Part shown: positions 30,586-38,134 of the stretch, in pieces
Numbering within the stretch: the first letter of the stretch is position 1
How the letters are laid out: each line of letters starts with the position of its first letter
Source of the DNA: Streptomyces capitiformicae
GTDB lineage: Bacteria; Actinomycetota; Actinomycetes; Streptomycetales; Streptomycetaceae
DNA length: 64,000 bases
NCBI RefSeq assembly: GCF_002214185.1
Contig: NZ_CP022161.1
Coordinates: 1,488,001 to 1,552,000 of the forward strand
Direction: 5' to 3'
The notes under the pieces: model-generated
What the model saw: only the letters and a program-made list of their open reading frames with translations
The model's database searches: none
Told to the model about the DNA's origin: nothing
Position numbers and translations under genes: made by a program

Positions 30586-31240
30586 GCCAAGCCCTTCTCC
30601 GTGCTTCCCCGCGCCGGGAGACGCGGAGGCTGTACGTCAGGCTGTGGTTCCAAGGGGGGACCTGGCCGACGTGCAACATGGTCTACAAATCAACCTGTTA
30701 CGCCAAGATCGTTTAGATGGTTTGGCTGAAACATGGGCTGTTGAAATATGCGCCAAACTGTGGGAGACGGGCTATTCGATGTCCACATTTTGATACTTCC
30801 CTAACCGAAGTTGAGCGTTTCCACTGACGCAGCGCCAGCTGGACGCGCCCTGACCACCAGGCACCACACCCTCGAAGTCACCTTCCTCACTCCCCAGTTG
30901 GGGCCAAATACCAGACTGACGGGCTGTCCGCGGAGGTTTGAGCAGGACGATATCGACTTTCGGCCACGTCGATGGGCGTCGGAACTGGCTTGGTCCCGTC
31001 GATAGTGACGTATCTCTCTGTCGACAAGTCACCTCTTGACGGCCGTTCGACAGTCGTGCCCGGGTTGCGGTTCAGGGGACTGCTTGAGGCTACTCAGGGG
31101 ACTACTGACGACGAGGCTCGGCGCCTGATACCGTTCCCTCCGGCCGAGCGCAACACCCCTTGTCTCCATCGGACTTTGTCTCCATCGGACTTTCGCTGTC
31201 GTACGAGGAATCAGATGTCAGATACCCGCGACGGCCGGGC
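30586..31240. other. 655-bp gap with a low-GC segment, no gene seen
   Basis: From about 30660 to 30830 the GC content falls sharply compared with the rest of the window. No ORF with supporting signals is present. It should contain the promoters of the dehydrogenase (minus) and of the third conservon (plus). Confidence 0.45.
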
Positions 31241-31501
31241 ATGTCATCGATGAGCGCCGGAACCTCAGCCGAGGACGCGAAGAACCAGGCGGCCGCCCCG
31301 GGCGGCCCTCAGGGCCTCCCCCGGCGGCCCCGGCCCCGAGCGGCGCCGTCCGCGCCTCCGGCCCGTGACGCGTCGGCGGGCGGCCCCCAGGATGACGACG
31401 CCGAAGACACCCTCTCCCCGGACGCCCTGGCCCGTGCCATGACGGCGATCCAGCGGGGATCGATGCGGGCCAGGCTCGCCGAGCCGGACGGCGCCGACTG
31501 A
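31241..31501 (+). CDS. Short Pro/Ala-rich protein resembling the tail of a CvnA kinase
   Basis: 86 aa from ATG 31241 (31250 also possible). A disordered Pro/Arg/Ala-rich stretch is followed by DTLSPDALARAMTAIQRGSMRARLAEPDGAD. A short amphipathic helix at the end of a Pro-rich tail, directly before a roadblock gene, is how CvnA proteins finish, but the membrane and ATPase domains are absent. It is either a relic of a deleted cvnA or a deliberately reduced adaptor. Confidence 0.5.
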   Translation: MSSMSAGTSAEDAKNQAAAPGGPQGLPRRPRPRAAPSAPPARDASAGGPQDDDAEDTLSPDALARAMTAIQRGSMRARLAEPDGAD

Positions 31502-31573
31502 CGGCCGCCGTCGCGGCCCCCGAAGCCTCGGCGTGTCCCCCTGGCGCCGACCGACTGTGAGGAACATTCAGGA

Positions 31574-32002
31574 ATGAGTGAGCAGGTACCCCCGGGTCCC
31601 CAACTGGACTGGCTGCTGGACGGACTCGTGGAGCGGATACCCGAGATCCGCTGCGCCATCGTGCTCTCCGGGGACGGCCTTCTCATCGGCAAGTCGAAGG
31701 ACATCCGGTTCGACGACGCGGAGCACCTGTCCGCGGTCGGCTCGGGCATGCACAGCCTGGCCCGGGGCGTGGCACGTCACTTCCACGGCGGTGAGGTCCA
31801 GCAGACGGTCATCCAGATGGAGCGGGCGTTCCTCTTCGTGACCGCCGCCGGGCGGGGCGCGCGGCTGGCCGCGATCGCCTCGGAGGAGGTGGACGTCGGC
31901 ATGATGGCGTTCGAGATGGGCACGCTGGTCAAGCAGGTCGGCAAGTACCTGAGCGCCGCGCCCCGTTCGGAGACTCCGACCGGTTACGTGCAGGACGCAT
32001 GA
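31574..32002 (+). CDS. cvnB: Third conservon: roadblock/LC7 protein
   Basis: 142 aa. LDWLLDGLVERIPEIRCAIVLSGDGLLIG, EHLSAVGSGMHSLARGVARHF and FLFVTAAGRGARLAAI give the roadblock fold. Its last codon overlaps the GTPase ATG (ATGA), leaving no room for a DUF742 gene. Confidence 0.92.
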   Translation: MSEQVPPGPQLDWLLDGLVERIPEIRCAIVLSGDGLLIGKSKDIRFDDAEHLSAVGSGMHSLARGVARHFHGGEVQQTVIQMERAFLFVTAAGRGARLAAIASEEVDVGMMAFEMGTLVKQVGKYLSAAPRSETPTGYVQDA

Positions 32003-32610
32003 CCCGCGGCGGCGCGGCGGCGGGCGGTCCCGTGGTGCCCACCGCCCTGAAGATCCTCATCGCGGGCGGCTTCGGCGTCGGCAAGACGACCATGGTGAAC
32101 TCGGTGAGCGAGGTGTCACCGCTGCGGACCGAGGAACAGCTCACCGTGGCGAGTGAGGGCGTGGACGACCTCACGGGCGTCGAGCGGAAGACCTCGACGA
32201 CGGTCGCCCTGGACTTCGGCCGCATCACCATCTCCCCCGAACTGGTGCTGTATCTCTTCGGTACGCCGGGCCAGGAGCGCTTCTGGTTCATGTGGGACGG
32301 CCTGGCCACCGGTGCGCTGGGCGCGGTCGTCCTCGCCGACACCCGGCGGCTCGACGCGTCGTTCGCCTCGATCGACTTCTTCGAGTCCCGCGGCATCCCG
32401 TTCGCCGTGGGCGTCAACTGCTTCGACGGCCGCCGGGACGTCGACGCCGAGCAGGTCCGCCAGGCGCTCGACCTGGGCCCCGCCGCGCCGGTGATCCTCT
32501 GCGACGTACGCGAGAGCAAGTCCAGCAAGGAGGTCCTGCTGGCGGTGCTCGGGGCGGCCCGCCGGAAGATGGAGGCCCGCCTGGTGGCGGCGGGCCTGCG
32601 CCCGGGCTGA
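31999..32610 (+). CDS. cvnD: Third conservon: GTPase
   Basis: 203 aa. P-loop GGFGVGKTT, DFGRITISPELVLYLFGTPGQERFWFMWD and a G4-like NCFDG. It is directly coupled to the roadblock gene, with no cvnC between, unlike the other two conservons. The C-terminus carries extra basic residues (ARRKMEARLV). Confidence 0.93.
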   Translation: MTRGGAAAGGPVVPTALKILIAGGFGVGKTTMVNSVSEVSPLRTEEQLTVASEGVDDLTGVERKTSTTVALDFGRITISPELVLYLFGTPGQERFWFMWDGLATGALGAVVLADTRRLDASFASIDFFESRGIPFAVGVNCFDGRRDVDAEQVRQALDLGPAAPVILCDVRESKSSKEVLLAVLGAARRKMEARLVAAGLRPG

Positions 32611-32614
32611 CCGG

Positions 32615-32821
32615 TCAGGGGCTCAGCTCGGCTGCCCGGGCCAGGAGTTCGGTGCGGCTGATGGAGTCCGTGCGGGTCGAGGGCACCGTGCAGGCGTAGG
32701 CGCCGGCGATCACGCCGTAGAGGCCGCAGCGGTGCGGTGGGTACACGATGGTGTGGACGCCGGCCCCGCCCAGCACAAGCACGTCGATCTCGGACTCGGT
32801 ACGCAACGTGCCTCCGATCAC
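32615..32821 (-). pseudogene. PfkB-family sugar kinase gene collapsed to its two ends
   Basis: The frame reads ESEIDVLVLGGAGVHTIVY, the very start of actinobacterial PfkB carbohydrate kinases, and continues without a stop into CGLYGVIAGAYACTVPSTRT, then the closing helix ELLARAAELSP, which is how these kinases end. The roughly 250 residues between, with the substrate pocket and the GAGD catalytic motif, are gone. Possible starts are GTG 32821 or TTG 32806 (GGAGG four bases upstream of the latter). It cannot be an active kinase. Confidence 0.7.
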
Positions 32822-33168
32822 GGCGGGTTCATGGCGGAGGCAGCGTACGTCTGGGGCGGCTGAGCGGGGGCCCCGAGCGGGGATGGGCGGGGAGCGGCCT
32901 GGGGCACGGGAGGCGACGGCTGTGCGACCACGCTCCACGGTGTGCGCCCCGGCGCGCATCGGCACGCTCCGGGCTCGGGCAGGCCCGCCGGGTGCGCGGG
33001 CACATCCCGGGTCGCCGGATGGCTCAGGGCGGCGAAGACCTCGGCGGTGGGTCCCGACTCCACGGCGGCCTGCGCCGCTCTTCCGACGTCAGGTGCACGG
33101 TCCCACCGCGTGGACGTGACCGGCCACGGACGGTCCCGCGGCCTTCGCACGACTCGTCGGCGGAGCGT
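32822..33168. other. 347-bp stretch without a convincing gene
   Basis: A minus-strand ORF (33150 to 32818) ends in a Pro-rich segment, but it lacks a ribosome site and any recognisable domain. It may be a relic. Confidence 0.35.
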
Positions 33169-33723
33169 TCACGTCCAAGAAGGGTCGGCGAGTTGGGCCT
33201 CGGCGGTGTTGGTTCGGGCCGTCGGAGGGACGGGTTCGGCGGAGTTCCCGCCCTCCGACGGCAGTTCTGCCCAGACGACGCGACCGGACCGTTGTGGGGT
33301 GTCTCTGACCCCCCAGTCGCTGCTGAGCACGCCGACCAGCATGAGCCCTCGCCCGTTCTGGTCGTCGGGTCCCGGTCGGCGCCGGGCGGGCAGTTCGTGG
33401 CCGCTGTGCTGGTCCTCGACCTCGATGCGGAGCCGCTGCCCTGTCATGTGCAGCCGGCACACGATCCATTCGCTCGTCGTGTGCGTCAGCGCGTTGGTGA
33501 CCAGCTCGGACGTGATCAGGAGGGCGTCCTCACGGGTCTCCGCGCCCACCTCCCACTCGCCGAGCAACTCGCGCACGGTTCTGCGCGCCTCGCCCGCCGA
33601 CGCGAGCACCGCGGGCAGCCCGAACACGCCCGCTCTGTGCGGTTCGTACGCCACTCGGGCAAGGGGTGGACACACGGCCGGCGTCAGCCGGGCCGACGAC
33701 TGGGGGAGGGTGGGCGGAGCCAT
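33169..33723 (-). CDS. ATP-binding (anti-sigma/RsbW-like HATPase) regulatory protein
   Basis: 184 aa from ATG 33723. HATPase motifs are clear: N-box DALLITSELVTNALTHT, RLRIEVEDQHSG at the G1 position and QNGRGLMLVGVLSSDWGV at G2. Streptomyces has dozens of these single-domain proteins, used as anti-sigma factors or as partners of XRE/DUF397 switches; here an XRE/DUF397 pair lies divergently next door. Partner unknown. Confidence 0.85.
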   Translation of the reverse strand: MAPPTLPQSSARLTPAVCPPLARVAYEPHRAGVFGLPAVLASAGEARRTVRELLGEWEVGAETREDALLITSELVTNALTHTTSEWIVCRLHMTGQRLRIEVEDQHSGHELPARRRPGPDDQNGRGLMLVGVLSSDWGVRDTPQRSGRVVWAELPSEGGNSAEPVPPTARTNTAEAQLADPSWT

Positions 33724-34105
33724 CGCCGTATGCCTTTCGTGGGCTCTTAGCACCGGGAGGTACCGGTGCCCCGGCCGTCTCGCCATTCGCCGCGAGTGTC
33801 GTGCAACCCGCTGCGAACAGCGTTGAGTTGCGGCCACATCTCCCCCAACCTGGCCGCGCAGCCCCAGCGTTCACCGAAGCCGTGACGGTACGCCCACTGT
33901 GGCATCCGCCAGCAACACCTCGCAACCAGCAAGTTGAAAATTGCAATTCGTCGGTCGCAGGATGCCTCCGTTCTCGCCAAGATCGTGCGAGACTGCGATC
34001 TCGAAGCGACTCGCTCAACAACGCGCAAGCCGTGCAGGAAAGCGCGCAAAGCGGCACGAGGACGTTCAGCAGGACCTCTGGCTCGTGCGAGAAGAGGAGG
34101 TGGGC
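33724..34105. other. Divergent promoter region of the HATPase and XRE genes
   Basis: No gene is seen. It contains a locally AT-rich TTGAAAATTGCAATT segment (33932-33946), a likely promoter or operator for the XRE gene. Confidence 0.45.
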
Positions 34106-34981
34106 GTGGCCGCGGAGACCGACTGGGGCGGTGCCCCCTCCGTGCTGCGCATGATCCTCGGCAAACAGCTGGAGGAACTGCGCACTCGCGCCGGGCTCAC
34201 CTTCGAGCAGGCGGGCGAGGCGATCGGGGTGAGCCACTCCACGATCCGCCGGATGGAGGCCGCCAAGGTCGCCCGGCTCCGCCTGCCGGATGTCGAGAAA
34301 CTGCTCCAGGTCTACGGCGTCCGTGACCAGCAGGAGATCGAGACCTTCCTCAAGTCGGTCCGCGAGGCCAACAAACGTGGCTGGTGGCACACCTACCGCG
34401 ACGTACTGCCCGACTGGTTCGCCGCATACCTCAGCCTGGAGCAGGCGGCGCTCCAGATCCGCGCGTACGAGGCGCAGTTCGTGCACGGCCTGCTCCAGAC
34501 GGAGGAGTACGCGCGCGCCCTGCTGGGCGCCGGCAACCCGCACGCGGCGCCCGAGGACACCGAACGCCGGGTGGCGCTGCGCATGCGGCGCCAGGAACTC
34601 CTCACCCGTGAGCAACCGCCACGGCTGTGGGTCGTCATGGACGAGACTGTGCTCAGGTGGCCGGTGGGCGGGCCGGACGTGATGCGCGCCCAGATCGACC
34701 ATCTGATCGAGCTGAACCGGCTGCCGCATGTGACGGTCCAGCTCATGCCCTTCCACAACGGCCCGCATCCGGCGATGCGGGCCGGTGCGTTCCATCTCTT
34801 CCGGTTCAGGGCACCCGAATTGCCGGACATCGTCTACCTCAATGGTCTGGTGGGTGCCGTGTACCTCGACAAGGGAGACGACGTCCTCGTCTACCGCGAG
34901 GCCCTGGACCGGTTGGGCGCGCAGTCGGCGCCCGCCCGCAAGACCGAGGTTCTCCTCGGTGCGATACGCAAGGAGCTCTGA
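34106..34981 (+). CDS. XRE family regulator with DUF5753 domain
   Basis: 291 aa from GTG 34106, five bases after GAGGAGG. An N-terminal helix-turn-helix (LRTRAGLTFEQAGEAIGVSHSTIRRMEAAK) is followed by DUF5753 (YLSLEQAALQIRAYEAQFVHGLLQTEEYARALL, RLPHVTVQLMPFHNGPHPAMRAGAFHLF). Such proteins pair with a DUF397 protein encoded just downstream, as here (1 bp gap), forming a control module related to the BldB/WhiJ type systems of Streptomyces development. Confidence 0.93.
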   Translation: MAAETDWGGAPSVLRMILGKQLEELRTRAGLTFEQAGEAIGVSHSTIRRMEAAKVARLRLPDVEKLLQVYGVRDQQEIETFLKSVREANKRGWWHTYRDVLPDWFAAYLSLEQAALQIRAYEAQFVHGLLQTEEYARALLGAGNPHAAPEDTERRVALRMRRQELLTREQPPRLWVVMDETVLRWPVGGPDVMRAQIDHLIELNRLPHVTVQLMPFHNGPHPAMRAGAFHLFRFRAPELPDIVYLNGLVGAVYLDKGDDVLVYREALDRLGAQSAPARKTEVLLGAIRKEL

Positions 34982-34982
34982 C

Positions 34983-35324
34983 GTGCACCACCGCATATCC
35001 GACGGAGTACACAACAACGTCCACAACAGCGTTCACCACGACACCCGGAACGACCTCCGCAACGACATCCGCAACGACATCCGCAAGGGCGTCCGCAACG
35101 GGATGCCGGCCCGCGACCTCGGCACGCAGGACTGGCAGCGGCCCTGGAGCGACGACGCGGGCGGTGCCTGCGTGGAGGTGAAGAAGCTCGCCGACGGCCG
35201 CGTCGCCGTACGGCAGTCCACCGACCCCGACGGCCCCGCGCTGGTCTTCACCCCGTACGAGATGACGAGCTTCCTGGCGGGGGTGAAGGCGGGCGAGGCC
35301 GACTTTCTGCTGCCTGATTTCTGA
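34983..35324 (+). CDS. DUF397 protein with an unusual Asn/Arg repeat at its N-terminus
   Basis: 113 aa from GTG 34983. The C-terminal 60 residues are DUF397: QRPWSDDAGGACVEVKKLADGRVAVRQS, then FTPYEMTSFLAGVKAGEADF. The first 40 residues are a low-complexity run with NNVHNSVHHDT and NDIRNDIRKGVRNG units, encoded by 12-bp repeats of the type CGCAACGACATC (35050-35100). Typical DUF397 proteins lack such an extension. Co-transcribed with the XRE regulator. Confidence 0.85.
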   Translation: MHHRISDGVHNNVHNSVHHDTRNDLRNDIRNDIRKGVRNGMPARDLGTQDWQRPWSDDAGGACVEVKKLADGRVAVRQSTDPDGPALVFTPYEMTSFLAGVKAGEADFLLPDF

Positions 35325-35381
35325 ACCCCTGGCTTTATCCGACCGTGCACCTGGACAGACGACTTGATGGGAGGGGCGGCT

Positions 35382-36197
35382 TTGCCGAACAACGGATGGC
35401 CGGCCGACCGGATCGACACCGAGCACGCGCACTCCGCGCGCATCTACGACTACATCCTCGGCGGCAAGGACTACTACCCGGCCGACAAGGAGGCCGGTGA
35501 CGCGATGGCGCAGGAGTGGCCGGCCCTGCCGATCCACATGCGCGCCAACCGCGACTGGATGAACCGCGCCGTGCGCTGGCTCGCCGAGAAGGGCGGGATG
35601 CGCCAGTTCCTGGACATCGGCACCGGGATCCCGACCTCCCCCAACCTCCACGAGATCGCCCAGTCGGTGGCGCCGGAGTCCCGGGTCGTCTACGTGGACA
35701 ACGACCCGATCGTCCTCACCCTCTCCCAGGGCCTGCTGGCCAGCACGCCCGAAGGGAAGACGGCGTACATCGAGGCCGACTTCCAGGACCCGGACGCCGT
35801 CCTCAACTCGGCCGAGTTCCGGGAGACGCTCGACCTGGACAAGCCTGTCGCGCTGACCGTGATCGCGATCGTCCACTTCGTCCTGGACGAGGACGACGCG
35901 GTCGGCATCGTCCGCCGCCTCCTCGAACCCCTCCCCTCCGGCAGCTATCTGGCGATGACCATCGGCACCGCCGAGTTCGCGCCGGAGGAGGTGGGCAGGG
36001 TCGCCCGCGAGTACGCGGCCCGCGACATGCCGATGCGGCTGCGCACGATCGACGAGGCCCACGAGTTCTTCGAGGGCCTCGAACTCGTCGAGCCCGGCAT
36101 CGTCCAGGTCCACAAGTGGCACCCGGACGGCACCGGCGAGCAGAACATCCGCGACGAGGACATCGCGATGTACGGGGCGATCGCCAGGAAGCCGTGA
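35382..36197 (+). CDS. SAM-dependent methyltransferase (DUF574/PF04672 type)
   Basis: 271 aa from TTG 35382, behind GGGAGGGG; an upstream ATG (35367) is weaker. It begins RIDTEHAHSARIYDYILGGKDYY, the family hallmark, with SAM-binding FLDIGTGIPTSPN and YVDNDPIVL. Members of this family are often adjacent to XRE/DUF397 genes in Streptomyces; the substrate is not known. It ends at a strong hairpin. Confidence 0.9.
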   Translation: MPNNGWPADRIDTEHAHSARIYDYILGGKDYYPADKEAGDAMAQEWPALPIHMRANRDWMNRAVRWLAEKGGMRQFLDIGTGIPTSPNLHEIAQSVAPESRVVYVDNDPIVLTLSQGLLASTPEGKTAYIEADFQDPDAVLNSAEFRETLDLDKPVALTVIAIVHFVLDEDDAVGIVRRLLEPLPSGSYLAMTIGTAEFAPEEVGRVAREYAARDMPMRLRTIDEAHEFFEGLELVEPGIVQVHKWHPDGTGEQNIRDEDIAMYGAIARKP

Positions 36198-36208
36198 CTC
36201 AGAACGTT

Positions 36209-36234
36209 CCTCGCGCCCCGAAAGGGGCGCGAGG
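36209..36234. terminator. Hairpin between methyltransferase and LacI genes
   Basis: Perfect 11-bp stem CCTCGCGCCCC (36209-36219), GAAA loop, GGGGCGCGAGG (36224-36234). The following CGGCTCCGCCGCGTGGGCGCG text is the same repeat family as near 16940, inverted. Confidence 0.8.
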
Positions 36235-36329
36235 CTGTGTCGATGTGCGGCTCCGCCGCGTGGGCGCGACAAGCCCACACACCCGCAGACGCCCAAGCAC
36301 CCACCCCGGCACCCCGGGCGGCGCACGAA

Positions 36330-37430
36330 CTACCGCGCCGGCCCTGTACTGTCACGAATGATCAGCTCAACAGGGATGACCGGTTCCTTCTCCAGAGAGC
36401 CACCCGTATCCCCCGGGTCGTCCAACTGCGCCACAAGCAAGCGCAGCGACCTCGTGCCGATCGAGGAGAAGTCGGTCCGGATCGTCGTCAGCGGCGGCAG
36501 CAGGTGCGCGGCCTCCGGGATGTCGTCGTAGCCGACCACGCTGACGTCGTCCGGCACCCGGCGACCGGCCTCGTGCAGGGCCCGCAGCAGACCGAGGGCC
36601 ATCTGGTCGTTGGAGACGAAGACGGCGGTGACGTCAGGGTCGGCCGCGAGCCGCCGGCCCAGTTCGTAGCCGGAGTCGGCGCTCCAGTCGCCGACTAGGG
36701 GGTCGTGGACGGGCGCGCCGACATCGGTGAGAGTCTCGCGCCAGCTCGCGGCGCGGCGGTCGGCGGAGGTCCAGCCGCTGGGACCGGCGATGTGCCGGAC
36801 GGTGGGATGCCCGAGACCCAGCAGATGCTCCGTGGCCAGCCGCGCCCCCGCCCGGAAGTCCGAGGAGACGACGGGCGTGCCGTCGCCCAGGCCGTTGTCC
36901 AGCATCACCAGTGGGGTGTCGGGGCGGGCCTGGGCAAGTGCGGTGGCGACCGGGCGCTGGGGGGCGATGGCGATGATCCCGTCCGCGCCCTCGGCCGACA
37001 GCCGGTCCACGGCCTGGACGACCGTGTCCCGGTCCGCCGTGTCGAGGGCGATGGAACTCACCAGGTAGCCCGCCTCCTGGGCCGCCGTGTTGATCGCGGT
37101 GAGGGTGGAGGCGGGGCCGTAACGCGCCGCGTCGAAGGAGATCACCCCGAGCATCCGCGTCCGCCCACTGGCCAGCGACCGCGCGCTCCTGCTCGGCCGG
37201 TAGCCGAGCGTCCGCATCGCCTCCAACACGGCCTCCCGGGTCTCCGCCCGCACCGCCGGGTTGTCGTTGAGCACGCGGGAGACAGTCTGTTTGGACACCC
37301 CGGCCAGGCGGGCGACGTCGTCCATCACCGGGCGGGAGCCGGCGAAGTTCCGGCGGCTGCGGCTGCCGGTGGTCGACCTGCTTCCTCCGGTACGTCCGGC
37401 CGTGGTGCCGTTCGTGGCACTTCCGGGCAT
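36330..37430 (-). CDS. LacI family transcriptional regulator
   Basis: 366 aa. A 30-residue Gly/Ser/Arg-rich extension precedes the DNA-binding domain VMDDVARLAGVSKQTVSRVLND, then PSRSARSLASGRTRMLGVISF and the periplasmic-binding-like sensor domain (GIIAIAPQRP, VSNDQMALGLLRALHEAG, VSVVGYDDIPEA). The fold is complete, so it should bind DNA as a dimer and release on a sugar signal. The beta-galactosidase/MFS operon with two LacI-type palindromes lies 4 kb away and is a plausible target. Confidence 0.93.
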   Translation of the reverse strand: MPGSATNGTTAGRTGGSRSTTGSRSRRNFAGSRPVMDDVARLAGVSKQTVSRVLNDNPAVRAETREAVLEAMRTLGYRPSRSARSLASGRTRMLGVISFDAARYGPASTLTAINTAAQEAGYLVSSIALDTADRDTVVQAVDRLSAEGADGIIAIAPQRPVATALAQARPDTPLVMLDNGLGDGTPVVSSDFRAGARLATEHLLGLGHPTVRHIAGPSGWTSADRRAASWRETLTDVGAPVHDPLVGDWSADSGYELGRRLAADPDVTAVFVSNDQMALGLLRALHEAGRRVPDDVSVVGYDDIPEAAHLLPPLTTIRTDFSSIGTRSLRLLVAQLDDPGDTGGSLEKEPVIPVELIIRDSTGPAR

Positions 37431-37560
37431 GGCTGCTGCTTCCTTCGGAATCGTCCCGGCGGTCCTGTTCCACCTGGCAGGGCCACAGGATAGGCCGGGC
37501 CGCGCGGGAGGGCTCGGCGAGCATCACTTGACCGGTCGGGGGCGGGTTCCCAGGATCCCG

Positions 37561-37620
37561 CGCGTGCCGGGAACGCATGACGCGCGCCGAGAACGCATGA
37601 CGCGTGCCGGGAACGCATGG
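37561..37620. repeat. Three 20-bp tandem repeats upstream of the LacI gene
   Basis: Units CGCGTGCCGGGAACGCATGA (37561-37580), CGCGCGCCGAGAACGCATGA (37581-37600) and CGCGTGCCGGGAACGCATGG (37601-37620) follow one another without spacers. Confidence 0.9.
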
Positions 37621-37827
37621 TCGGTGATGGCAGCTGAGTTTGCAATGACCTCCTCGGCTGTCATCAGCGGGTGGATCTCGCTGAGCGCGTTGCGATCGGC
37701 CGGGTACCGATGAAGGACGACCGGCGGGCCGAGCGCCGCGCCCTCGAGGAGACCGCCCGTCGCCTCGCGGTGCCGTGCGGGGCAGCACACCGGCCGGGTA
37801 CGCGGCTACCAGGACCGGGCGAACGCT

Positions 37828-38092
37828 TCGAAGCATCGCCGCCTCCGAGCACTCAAAGCCCGTCTTGCCGTGGTCGAGCAGCACATCGCCGAAGGACGGC
37901 CGTCCGTAGTGGTGGGCGGCCGCCGTCCGGCGAAGACACGGCACAACCTGGCCGACGTCCAGCTCACGGCCGAGCACTGGCGCAAGCGGTGGGACGCGGC
38001 CGGGCTGTTCCTCTCTGCTGACGGCGAGTCCGGGGCCCCGCACGGGAACTACACCATCACGGTGGACCCGGCGGACGGCAGTGGTAGGGCGG
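37828..38092 (+). pseudogene. TnpB-type transposase fragment
   Basis: The plus strand reads SKHRRLRALKARLAVVEQHI, then RPSVVVGGRRPAKTRHNLAD, EHWRKRWDAAGLFLSADGE and HGNYTITVDPADG, the wedge-domain region near the start of a class of actinobacterial TnpB proteins. It is cut at the right by the end of the beta-galactosidase gene, and no RuvC domain follows. The stretch to its left (37680-37827) may be more of it in another frame, but I cannot recognise it. Confidence 0.65.
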
Positions 38093-38134
38093 CGGGTTCC
38101 GGGACGCGCAAGCGGTGCGGGGACGGGGACGCCG

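Noticed and set aside
32818..33150. Pro-rich minus-strand ORF
   Set aside because: No ribosome site and no family resemblance; listed only as an unassigned stretch.
37524..37790. Minus-strand ORF with HRYPADRNALSEIHPLMTAEEVIANSAAI
   Set aside because: The segment looks protein-like but lacks a start signal, and I could not link it to a family; it may be a relic.
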